From NCBI GenBank assembly GCA_028386065.3, contig JAKUCV010001122.1, forward strand, positions 1-64,000: a stretch of 64,000 nucleotides of DNA, read 5' to 3'. The translations under genes and the position numbers were made by a program. The stretch is from Turnera subulata. Its lineage: Eukaryota > Streptophyta > Magnoliopsida > Malpighiales > Passifloraceae. The notes beneath the pieces are model-generated. The model was not told where the DNA came from, made no database searches, and saw only the letters and a program-made list of their open reading frames with translations. Of this stretch, positions 54,653 through 64,000 are shown piece after piece (the stretch's first letter is position 1; every line of letters starts with the position of its first letter).

Positions 54653-55944
54653 TGTTTGTGGCAAAACCGGCTGCAAGTGCATAGCGTTGCTGTAGTAAAC
54701 AAGCTCGAATCACAGGGACTGCGAAATAACATTGTCCTTAGAGCTTTCGATCGATTAGGCTATAAAATAACAAGTAAATAAAGTATCAAATTGGTGAGAG
54801 TAATAGGCAAAAAAAATAAAGCAAATAAACAATAAATAAAGAAGCAGCGTGTACTGGTAGGAAGACGTAGCTGTTAAGTAACAAAATTATAGTTTGGCTA
54901 ATTTATTCGTCTACCTTGTAGGGCTCCCTAGCCTATATCATCTTCAACCAGTTGTTCACTGATATAGTAAAACTACCCTATTCCCGAACAACCTGCTGTT
55001 CGCCAGTGTTACCTGTCCTAAGGTGCAGTAGATGCCGTACTGGGTGCTGAATCCTTAACTACCCTAAAAATCTTTTTCGACAACAGTTAGGATATAGGTT
55101 GTGTATAGAATGATCAGATTTCCTAACTTCTCCTGTTCAATGCTTTGCTAGGTCGTCTAAGGTGCACAAGAGGGTGATCAGGCCGCAAGTGCTGTTAAGC
55201 TCTCCATACACAAATCAAAGAATAACGAATGATAGAAGCCAAAACACGAATTATTACTCAAACATAACTGTAGCTACATCCCATAAACCTAGATAAGAGA
55301 AATTAGTTCATGATGAAACTAAAAACAACAAACAAGAGCAACAGCGATATGCTGTCGAATAAAAATTTAAAGGTTTTCACTTTGCTTCAGACGAATTCTC
55401 CTCTCTCTCCTCCTCTGAAAGATGAATTTTTGTTGCTGAGAAAAGAGTATGTCAATGGGCCAAAAGGCTCTCTTTTTAGGGTTTTATTCTTTTCTATTTA
55501 TAGAGAACATAGTCTTTGATAAAATCCTAAGTCTTGAAAAATAAGTTTTCTTCTCAAAACCTAGCAGCAAAAGGTCTTCTTTCCTTCCAAGGAGTGTCCA
55601 CAAAATCTTCAATAAATACTCCTTGAATTTAGGCGCTAGCTTCAAATTAATTATAAAAATCGGGACTTTGACGCAGCGCCGCTGTCAGATTGTATCTGGG
55701 CGCTGTCGCTGGTGTAGTTTGAATGAAAACTGGGCATTCAGCAGCGCCTCGCTGTTTTCGGGCCAAAGTCATCAAAATCCAGTCCAAAAATGACCTAATT
55801 GCACCTGAAAGTAAACAAGAGCTAGGAAAGTAAAATTTGGTGTAAAAGCAAGTGATTTCCTATCTAAATGCATGAATTGATGCTAAATGCATGGCCAAAA
55901 GACTACAATGCATGCTGTAAAAGTGTGTAACTTCATGCTCATCA
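54653..55944 (-). repeat. 5' LTR of the Athila-like element (1292 bp)
   Basis: Plus-strand ends TGTTTG and CTCATCA. It is the upstream LTR in the minus direction because the primer site lies to its left. Confidence 0.88.
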
Positions 55945-55949
55945 GACAT

Positions 55950-57009
55950 ACGATTATAATTGTGAATACAATGTGTCTTTAAAAGAGAGATCTTCGGTAG
56001 ATTTCTAATGTGATTTATGTTCTAGGGTACTTGCATACTTTTTGATCTACTTGCAGGTTTATTCTTGATGAGAGGCTATATATTCCTAACAGATGTATAG
56101 CGTTTAGCTCTCACTGTATGCTAGTCGCACAGTTCTACTTCCCTGTATGGATGTTTGTAGTTTCTAATGAGAATTTGTTTCTTATGATTGTGTTTATGAG
56201 CATTCTCATTATGTGTGACTTGGAGATGTTGGAAAATAGTGAATCCACCCATAAGGGGTCCTCACTTAAGCCCAATTGGGCCCAACTAGTACAATATATA
56301 AGCCACCACAAGGGGAGGCTGATATACTACTCATTGTACTCATTGTACATATGTTGGGTAAACACAGATAACCTGCTTACTGCAATCTAGGGCTTAGACC
56401 GTGGAAACTAGGAGACCGATCGGACATACTGTCACGGTCTCCACCGACCAGTGATTCAAGCAGTGGCTCCCGATTCTGACAACGCTTCCGCTTCACTGTT
56501 TACAGATAAGTCTTCTTATCTATATTATGTATATGTATACTAAATCCTTCAGTTTATTATTTCAAAATTCTAATCCATCTGTTTGAACCGGTTCAACCAA
56601 TTTATTAATAAGGTTACGATGCTTGATACATAGCACCATCAGCCCGTTCAAATGATTTACTAATTTAAAAAAAAAATGAAAAAAACACAATCATTCACCT
56701 TTCCACTCTCTTTCCCCCACTCTGCCTCCCATCCTCCCACCGCCTCTACACCTCTTCCTCCACTTGTCTATCTATATCAAAATAAAAACTAAAGCCAAAA
56801 GGGTATTTACTTCTCTTCTTCAAAAGTCTCATGCAAGTACCTATTTGTTTTTGGGTAATTTCCATTCAACCCGATCTGTACACTTTTAAGTTGTTCGTTT
56901 ATTTTCGACAAAAAAAAAGTTTGTTTATTTATAAGAGAAATGCATGTAACACAAGCTTTCAAGATACTTTTTTTTTGTGAATAATGACACTTTAGTAATA
57001 TGAGGATAG
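55950..57009. other. Sequence between elements, origin unclear
   Basis: Continues the flank interrupted by the Athila-like element. It includes a possible short copia-type LTR (56227-56504), CT-rich low-complexity sequence at 56695-56760 and A/T homopolymers. I see no gene. Confidence 0.4.
56227..56504 (+). mobile_element. Possible copia-type solo LTR
   Basis: Starts TGTTGGAAAATAG, has a TATA-like ATATATAAG 65 bp in, and ends 'CTTCCGCTTCACTGTTTACA', a typical copia U5 ending. Its flanks (GGAGA and GATAA) do not match as a target duplication, so the ends are unproven. Confidence 0.4.
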
Positions 57010-58819
57010 TGTGAACACCGAAATTTGACCCACGAACATTTTACTAAAACTAGATTCTAAACACGCTTAAACTTGAAGTTAATGAATTGATTTTATTTTG
57101 AGTTAAGGCATGATAAGAATTTAATTTAGTTGAACTAATGTATTTTGGTAATCTAAACCTCTGTGCATTTAAACCTTAGGATTAATGAGAAAATTTAATT
57201 TTACGGTAAAACATATAATAAGGTTTATTTATACTAAAATACATTTTATTTCATTGCTTGGGCTCCTTTAGTTGTTTTTAGCTCAATTATATTGAGATGA
57301 TTTATTTTTGGATTAGGAATGGGTTTAAGGTTCCAAGCAAATGAATTCTCTAGAGTTTATCCAGCCTATTAACACATTTCTTATAGGCTAATTTTAGCTT
57401 TGATTTTCGTAGAAAATTAGAGCTAAATCATCATTTATGTGGAAATGTTGTTTTTGGTATGATTTAGTATGAAATGGCTGTTAATGTCTGATTAATCAAT
57501 CATGGAATGATTTAAGGGAGCAACAATCAAGTAATTGAGTGATTCTGGGTTGATCAGGGGTTGATTACGCTGTAGGATCAAATCAGGGCTAAATTAGGGG
57601 GGCTTGGGGGTTCGAAAAAGGAAAGAACGGGTGACAAGCGAACTGCCCGGCGGTCCTTTCACGACGACCTCCAGGTGCCGGCGGACATCCACACATGACC
57701 GCCGGCAATGGCAGTCATCGCTGCCCAGATTTGCCCAAATCTCCAATTTTGTTTCTAATTTCGACCCTACGTGGTTTTGGACCAGATTTTCGAGCATAAT
57801 CTTCACCATTAAGCACGTCCACGCCCCTAGGCCTCCCAGAACACTATAAATAGGACCCTCACACACATTTCAGAAGAGAAAGTTCTCTTCACACACACAC
57901 CCCATAAGCTTTGTTTGCTTGGAGAAGTAGACCTAGAAACATTCCTATAGGCAGAAACTCTGGAGAAATTTTGTGGAAAAGCATCAAGGAAGAAGCCAAG
58001 AAGAGGAAATCAGGGGAAGACCAAGAGGAGGAAGCAATCAAAAGCAATCTAGGAGCCAAGAAGGTGGGGAATCCGAGGAGAAGAGCCTGATGCAAGCAGG
58101 CTCAGGAAATAATTGATATCTCGAGTTCTAGAAGTTGGATTGTCGTGATCTTGGACTCTCTGGAAAGCTACGAGGAAGAGCTTAAATTTTTCTGTTGGGA
58201 TCAGAAGCTGAATCGGCCATTTTCATTGTCCAAAATCTAGAAGAAGATGACCCATAGATTCTGTCCAACAACCGAAATAAGTGTTCTAACTCTTTTTGAT
58301 TGTGCACTTTATTGATTGCTACTTGCTGGTTATTTGATGATGCCTTTGTTGATTATGTGATTGTTGTGACGCCATGTCAAAAACTACATGGACTTTGAAC
58401 CCGGTTGCCGGGGTACGTAGGTGGTCTCTAGTGGTGGAGACTCAAGCCCAAATATTTTTATTTTTCTTTTTGTTCCGTACCTTCTTCTCCTTTCTCTCCA
58501 ATTTAGTTTTGTTATTTTTTATGTGATTTGGTTTTACACTCGCACACTTGCACAAGGTAAACTTGTATTCTCCAATTGCACAAGGTTACGACCCAACACG
58601 GATGGGTGCCTAACACCTTCCCATCCGTTACGGACCCCCGATCCCATGTCTTTGGTTCGCCATGACCATATAGCCTAAAGGAGTCATATAAAGGTTTTTC
58701 CCAAATTTTGTTCTTAATGAAATTTGGGTGGCAACTCCATTAACATGGGATTGAACTGAGGAAGAGGGTGAAATGGAATAGGAGAATACGCCCAAGTGAT
58801 TTTGGGTCGGGTATTCACA
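57010..58819 (+). repeat. 5' LTR of Tat-like copy 4 (1810 bp)
   Basis: Starts TGTGAACACCG and ends GGGTATTCACA. It carries the U3 hairpin (57395-57425), the GACCGCC cluster (57645-57720) and TATAAATA (57845-57852). Its downstream half differs from copy 1 and is longer, so at least two LTR subfamilies are present. Confidence 0.88.
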
Positions 58820-58821
58820 GT

Positions 58822-58838
58822 TGGCGACTCCGCTGGGG
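58822..58838 (+). other. Primer-binding site of copy 4, tRNA-Arg-like
   Basis: TGGCGACTCCGCTGGGG begins two bases after the LTR end and is identical to copy 3. Confidence 0.88.
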
Positions 58839-59513
58839 AAGTAGTGGGTTGAAGAAACCTTGTGCAATCGTTGAATCTTGTGTGCCTTTTTATGTGTCAA
58901 CATAAATGCCTTGCATTCGTGATGATCGATGTGAAGCTTTTACCACAAGAGGGCGAGGGAATCCAAGTCCACCACAATGCTTTCTTTAAGTGATGGCGGC
59001 TTGAGTGAACCCGTTTCTCGATGCTTAGTAATGATGGGATTAATGGGCCTTGAACCTCACGCGATATCCATTATCACATGTGAGGAGGTCAACCTATTCC
59101 CTAGCGGCAATCTCTAGCCTTCAACCAGCTGCGCACCCTGAGCATTTCATGCATATTGAATCAATAAGTGGTATGTGCATTTTTGTGTGATCATTTTTGT
59201 GGATTCATGTATATGTAAATAGAGTGTTTTAGTTTGATAAACCAAAAAAATCAATAAAAAATATATAGGAAAATGTATAGTAAAAGATATTTTCGTTGGC
59301 CTTGGCCCGCACCGGCAAAGGGACCGCCGTGTTAACTCTGTATAGGGTGCTATATTGCGTAGTGTGAACTGAAGAGTCCGGTAAACAAACCCTAGGGATC
59401 TAAGTACATATGTCTAAGAGATGCATTTTATTTACGCATGAATTTTTCAAATTTATAATTCTTGACCAATTCACAACACGACACAAAAATAACTCACGAG
59501 TAAACGCAATGAT
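58839..59513 (+). mobile_element. 5' leader of copy 4, truncated
   Basis: Matches the leader of copies 1 and 3 to about 59170, then becomes AT-rich. It stops where an Athila LTR begins at about 59514. No ORF1 is reached in this window. Confidence 0.65.
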
Positions 59514-61262
59514 TGTTAACTGCAAGCGCACAGTGTACTATGTAGTGTAGTAGTCTAATCAAGGTCGATCCACGGAACAAGGGAAATAGGTACTACCTAA
59601 TATCACAGTTTATGATTATCTAGGCAAATCAAATAAAAGATGATGTAAGGGTAATGTCAACTAGGCTAGAAGGAAAAGAAATAAAATCGCAAACTTAATC
59701 AAAAGCAAAATTCTATCAATATCTAAAGCAATCTAGGAAATCGTTGTTCACACAATTACTGTCTAGGTTTATTATGCATGGATGACGATTTCAATGTTGA
59801 TGTGTGATTATGGGCAATTGTTTGTAATGTCTTAATCCTCAGCTCTCGCATGTTGAAACAAATATTCAGCAAAGATTACTACCAAGCTCTCGCATAGCCT
59901 AGCATCATTACTAAACTCATTAAGCACAAAACAATCAATCAAGCCCTATGAAACTATCAGCTCTTGCATATTTTAGCATCAATCAATCTATGTTCTTCTA
60001 GGTATCATCATATAAATCACGCAGATCTTGCATGTTGCAACCAATAAGAATCAATCCAAAGTAGATAATAAATTCGGCACACATAGATTGAACAATCAAC
60101 ACAATCAATTAGATAAACATCAATCCATATATAATAAAACAATAGAAGCAATTGGCTACATCCCTAATCCTAGATTAGAGAATTAGTTCATCATAATAAA
60201 ATAGCAAAGCATCAATGTCTCACAAGAATTCAGCAAGTAAACAATTAAACAGAAAAAAAGACGAATAAAAGAGAGAGTAGTGAAGTCGGGTAGCTGATTG
60301 GTGTTGGTGAAGATGGCGTCGACCTGTGCTCCTCTGGTGACGACTTCTGTTGCAATTGGACTGGTGATTCTGTGACTCAAAACCTTCAAATCTTGCTGGA
60401 AAAATGTTGAATTGTTGTGGGGAATAACCTTTGAAATTGGATAAGAAATTCGGCACCACCTAGAGGATCCAAAAGAGTAAAAACCCTAACCCAACTAGTG
60501 TGTGTGACCTAATAATTGACCAATTCGGCAGAGCTTCGCCCTCTGATTTCTGCCTCCTGAATATGTCGACCTAGGGGGTCCTTTTATACTGCCTTTAGCT
60601 GCTGGAAGTCGGTGGGGCTCTCCTACTTTGAATGGAAATTGAATTCTTGACTTGCACTCCAAGTTGAACTTTTGCCTGTTTTTTTACCTGAAACGTGCAC
60701 GCCACTAAGCTCCTAGAAAACGTCTGAACTGGGTGTTGGGCCCTTCTACAAAGTTCTATATAAATCTCTCAGCTTTCTTTTCACAGAAAGAAATTTTCAA
60801 TTGGACATCCGTAGCTCATGATATCGCCGAAAAACTGGCCTAGGTCGGCACAGAAAAATCTGCATCCAGGGCTGGATAAAAATAATTACTGCTCCTTGTA
60901 GACACGTCCAAAAATTATGAAATTTAATCCACAAAAATCTCTGGAAGTCGGTTTTCGTCTCCAATTGGTCTCACTTAATTTTGATGCCTAGGACTCCCGA
61001 AATCTTCAAAATAGTCGGTTGTACTCACTGCAGAAAGTATCCTAAATTGGGCCTGGTTTCCAAACTTGGCTAAAAAGCTTCCACTCTTCATTAAAAAAGA
61101 TAAATTCCAGATAAAAACACTTAATCAGCAAAATTGAAGTACTAATTGACACAATGCATGAAAACACACAATAATACAAAGATTATACACATAATCGATC
61201 AAGAAAACATAGAAAATGCCATTCAAAACCATCATAAAAACACTAACATTTACATGTTGTCA
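59514..61262 (-). repeat. 3' LTR of the Athila element (about 1749 bp)
   Basis: Plus-strand TGTTAACTGCAAGCGCAC...CATGTTGTCA. The right end is abutted on the minus strand by the Athila-typical 'TTTGCTTGAGGACAAGCAAA' stretch and 'TTCGAGGAGATT'. The left end is placed by analogy and may be 59510. Confidence 0.7.
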
Positions 61263-63211
61263 AATCTCCTCGAACTTAAACTTTGCTTGTCCTCAAGCAA
61301 ATAAAACAAAATAAACCAACTGTGGGTTTTGAAAATCTCCACTAAATCACACAATCAAAAAGAATTAATATCAAGACTTCCAAGATAATCACCAAGAGCT
61401 TACGGAAAACATTTAAGATTAAATGCCAAGAAAGAAAGAAAATCTCTTGAAAAAGCATCCATGCAATAGTCAGACTTACCCGTACAAGCTTTCACACAAA
61501 TCACTTAGCAAAAATTGATTTCCCATATGCAAGCAAGAATGAATTGACGTCGTGAAAATTTGAAAAACTAGTCCCATAGGCAAATTCCAGAACTTAACTC
61601 CACTATTATGAATAAACACTCTCAAAAAGATCAATAAGACTTTACAAAGGGGTTGTAATGGAGTCTTGGGTAAATGTTGATCAAAGAAAAGGTATATAGG
61701 GATATCAAAGTTCAAAAATTCACTTAAGAAAAGAATGCAATATGCATTATCAAGAAGTTGAAAAGATTTCTCAAAGTGTAAGTCTTGAAGTAACATCAAT
61801 CATGTAATCATCAAAAGAAAATTCAACTTGCTTCAGGAATCATTGATTGCGCAATTTCTATCTTTTTTTTCTGAATTTTTTCCTTTCCTTTTTTGAATCG
61901 ACTTTGCCGATTTTTTTTTCCTTTTTTTCTTTTTTTAATGCGCTTGACATTCCATAACATACTTGAAACAATTGAAAGTGAAAACATCTTCAATGCATGG
62001 ATCTTCTTGGATGTGAAAAGATACGGTACAATTGCACTTATCATAGAAAAAATCTTGATAAAGACATAGAACAAAAATCTCTTAAGGAACTTTGAAAAAT
62101 AGGGTATGGATGATGAAAGAATAGAATGGTAGCTATAAGGCTTCAAAGGATTAAAGAAGGGTCAATATAGGTAAAGAAAGAAAAATTAGCTACCATGATT
62201 TAGGCTCAAAGGGGTTAAACAAGGGATAATGACAAAGGGTAAGCTTCTTATTGGCTTGTTGGTTCAAACCAAGAATGCCTAAATCTTCTCTTTCACTGAG
62301 CATCTACGAGAAAAATTCGCTTTGAAAAGTTCTGAAAACTTGTTCTAGGAAATATATATTGACATCAAAAAATTTGAAAAATAATGCATAGGGTGTCGAA
62401 AAAATGCTAGGCAAGAATGCTAGAACATGCATGAATTCATCATAATTAAACATGAACACAAGATCAATCAAAAATAAAACTTCTTACATCTAAAAGAAAA
62501 AATTTCAAAAAATCAAAGTAACTCTCTTAGTTATACATCAATAAAAACATTTTGATCAGAATGGTAGGTTTGAAAATAATTTGAAAAATAAAGAAATTTT
62601 TTTTTTAGTTTTTTTTTGAAATTTTTTATTTTTTATTTTTTTTGTTGATTTTTCTTTTCGAAAATTTTTATTTGAAATTTTTTTTTTGAAAAACAATTTT
62701 GAAAACGAATTGAAAATCAATTTTGAAAACAATTTTAAAAAGTAATAGCTTTTTACTAAGTAATCTAGAATCAAAGATATGTATACCCAATATATTAAAT
62801 TCAAAAACATGCTCTTTATTGACACTAAACAAACAAAAAAAAAACAAATTGCAGAGAAATTTGTTCCCCCTCCTCAAATTTAAATCGGACAATGTCCTCA
62901 TTGGCCAAGAAAGAAAAGAAACAAAGGATAAAAAGATAGGCATATAATAGAGGCACTCTCCTCAAATTTAGATTGAAACATGTATAGCACATAACAAAAG
63001 ATAATCCAAGTGAGAGAGAAAGTAAGATTCAACCATAAGAGAGATACAGAAATCTAAATTGCATTGCCACTAGGTGTTCAGGACACCAAAATTAAACACA
63101 ATTGACATGAAATTTAAAATTGCCACGAGGATGACTAGCATTGACTGCATCCTATAAAAGTAAAGACATAAAGCAATGAAAACAAAACATATAGAAGGAT
63201 GATGCATGAAA
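61263..63211 (-). other. Non-coding interior of the Athila element
   Basis: AT-rich region with T homopolymers at 61860-61940 and 62590-62700. A second purine-rich, PPT-like stretch lies on the minus strand at about 62865-62880, near the 'aatgtcctcattgg' word. Frames here are lysine- or phenylalanine-rich artefacts. Confidence 0.6.
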
Positions 63212-64000
63212 CTACTCGACAAGTTTGTTCTCTATGTTCTCTAGCTTCTTCCTAAGTTGCGCGATGGTCTTCTCTTGTTCATCCAATTTATTGCACATGA
63301 CTCTCCCTAACTTATCAACAATGTCAACCAACTTATCCATTTGAGAGAGTAATTCGCCAGTGGTCTTGTTGAGATTGGCGATGCCATCGACTTGAGCTTT
63401 CCATCCCATGAGAAAGTCGAAGATGTTGGAGGAATCGGACTCCACGGATGATGTAGACGATGGTGGCTTACGGTGGATCGGTTGTGTGCTATCACAAAAA
63501 CAATCCTCATCAACCTCTTCTTCATCACTAAAAGGGTATGGATCAATAGGTTCATGGAGTTCTAAGGCCATAACTACGGCAACATGCTTATGCACAGTCT
63601 CAAGTGCAGGGTTAGAAGGGGTCAAAGTGTAGGGATCTAGGTTAATTCCTAAGAATTTCGCAATATGAGTGATCAGCCCTCCACAAGCTTTCTCGCCTTC
63701 TCCTTTGCAAATATGAGCAAAATTTTGCAGCAACCAAAGCCCTCCATTGAGTTTGTACCCGTGTACCATGCAAAAGAGTACAAAAAGCTCATCACATTGC
63801 ACCTTGTATGCATCTTTGGTTCTTCCAAAGAAAGAGTGTGCCAAAACTCTGTGTAAATACCTCAGTGCATTGTCCTTAATGCACAATTCATTAGCCAAGC
63901 CCTTCAAACGTGCATATGAAGTACTGGAAAGTGTATTCCACATGACACTTGCGTTTAAAGCTACAGCTAGGAACTCGCCATCCTTCGGCATCAAAACCAA
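63212..64000 (-). CDS. Athila post-pol ORF (env position), C-terminal part
   Basis: An open frame of at least 262 codons, running off the right edge and ending at 63212. It contains 'LRYLHRVLAHSFFGR', 'LFVLFCMVHGYKLNGGLWLL' and 'GGLITHIAKFLGINL', resembling the plant retrotransposon ORF family that lies after pol in Athila elements. An acidic serine-rich stretch and a C-terminal coiled coil ('LDEQEKTIAQLRKKLENIEN') follow. It is the last ORF before the 3' LTR, the position sometimes called env-like, but no transmembrane segment or signal peptide is visible in this part. The true start lies outside the window. Confidence 0.65.
   Translation of the reverse strand: MVLMPKDGEFLAVALNASVMWNTLSSTSYARLKGLANELCIKDNALRYLHRVLAHSFFGRTKDAYKVQCDELFVLFCMVHGYKLNGGLWLLQNFAHICKGEGEKACGGLITHIAKFLGINLDPYTLTPSNPALETVHKHVAVVMALELHEPIDPYPFSDEEEVDEDCFCDSTQPIHRKPPSSTSSVESDSSNIFDFLMGWKAQVDGIANLNKTTGELLSQMDKLVDIVDKLGRVMCNKLDEQEKTIAQLRKKLENIENKLVE

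Larger units (their letters stand above)
47953..55944 (-). mobile_element. Complete Athila-like non-autonomous element
   Basis: LTRs 47953-49258 and 54653-55944 are flanked by GACAT (47948-47952, 55945-55949). The primer site reads leftward from 54646, so sense is minus. The interior carries an Athila gag and a protease frame fused to an integrase C-terminal tail. Reverse transcriptase, RNase H and the integrase catalytic core are absent. A purine tract (GTTTGGGAGAATT on the minus strand) abuts the left LTR. It would depend on proteins from a full Athila. Confidence 0.9.
59514..64000 (-). mobile_element. Athila element, 3' part, continuing past the window
   Basis: 3' LTR at 59514-61262, a purine-rich tract next to it, about 1.9 kb of AT-rich non-coding interior, then a long ORF open at the right edge. 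Sense is minus, so pol and gag would lie beyond 64000. Confidence 0.8.

Noticed and set aside
58822..58838. tRNA gene fragment
   Set aside because: Only 17 bases complementary to a tRNA 3' end, placed two bases after an LTR. It is a primer-binding site.
62556..62943. Lysine/phenylalanine-rich minus-strand frames
   Set aside because: Arise from A/T homopolymers in the Athila interior, with no domain.

Overview
The window is plant nuclear heterochromatin made almost entirely of nested LTR retrotransposons. It holds Ty3/gypsy elements of the Athila, Tat/Ogre-like and Tekay (Del-type chromovirus) lineages and one Ty1/copia element. I found no rRNA, tRNA or CRISPR locus and no ordinary host gene. 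The lineages indicate a flowering plant, and the low GC and element types suit a dicot, but the species cannot be read from this sequence.

Layout, left to right. 1-3351: 3' end of a minus-strand Tat-like element (LTR fragment plus a 3' region with tandem repeats). 3352-5456: a hybrid LTR (Tat-like upstream half, Athila downstream half) followed by an Athila primer-binding site and a broken gag. 5457-20674: plus-strand Tat-like copy 1, carrying a small sense ORF and a decayed antisense plant-mobile-domain (PMD) gene. It is interrupted by an Athila-like solo LTR (7058-12844, duplication CCTTC), itself split by an element with two 2.27-kb LTRs around a 309-bp interior (7784-12636, duplication ATACA). 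20675-25649: Tat-like copy 2, missing its 5' end. 25650-29758: minus-strand copia, pol decayed. 29759-46867: plus-strand Tekay element, cut inside gag by complete Tat-like copy 3 (31841-41635, duplication CTTGG). 46868-47797: a Tat-like LTR fragment. 47953-55944: complete minus-strand Athila-like non-autonomous element (duplication GACAT). 57010-59513: 5' end of Tat-like copy 4. 59514-64000: 3' part of a minus-strand Athila that leaves the window.

The most interesting unit is the Tat-like family. Its tRNA primer-binding site shows that the MSNEH-type coiled-coil ORF is sense and the PMD gene is antisense. No gag, reverse transcriptase or integrase is present in any of the three interiors seen here, so these copies look non-autonomous. 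In copy 3 the PMD gene is open through four exons joined by three short phase-0 GT-AG introns, which is only compatible with retrotransposition because it is antisense to the genomic RNA. The LTR promoters and the promoter side of the antisense gene carry the same clusters of GACCGCC/GGCGGTC palindromes, which suggests one cis-regulatory module driving transcription from both strands.

All calls were made by reading the sequence. Family names rest on remembered domain signatures, and no database search was run.
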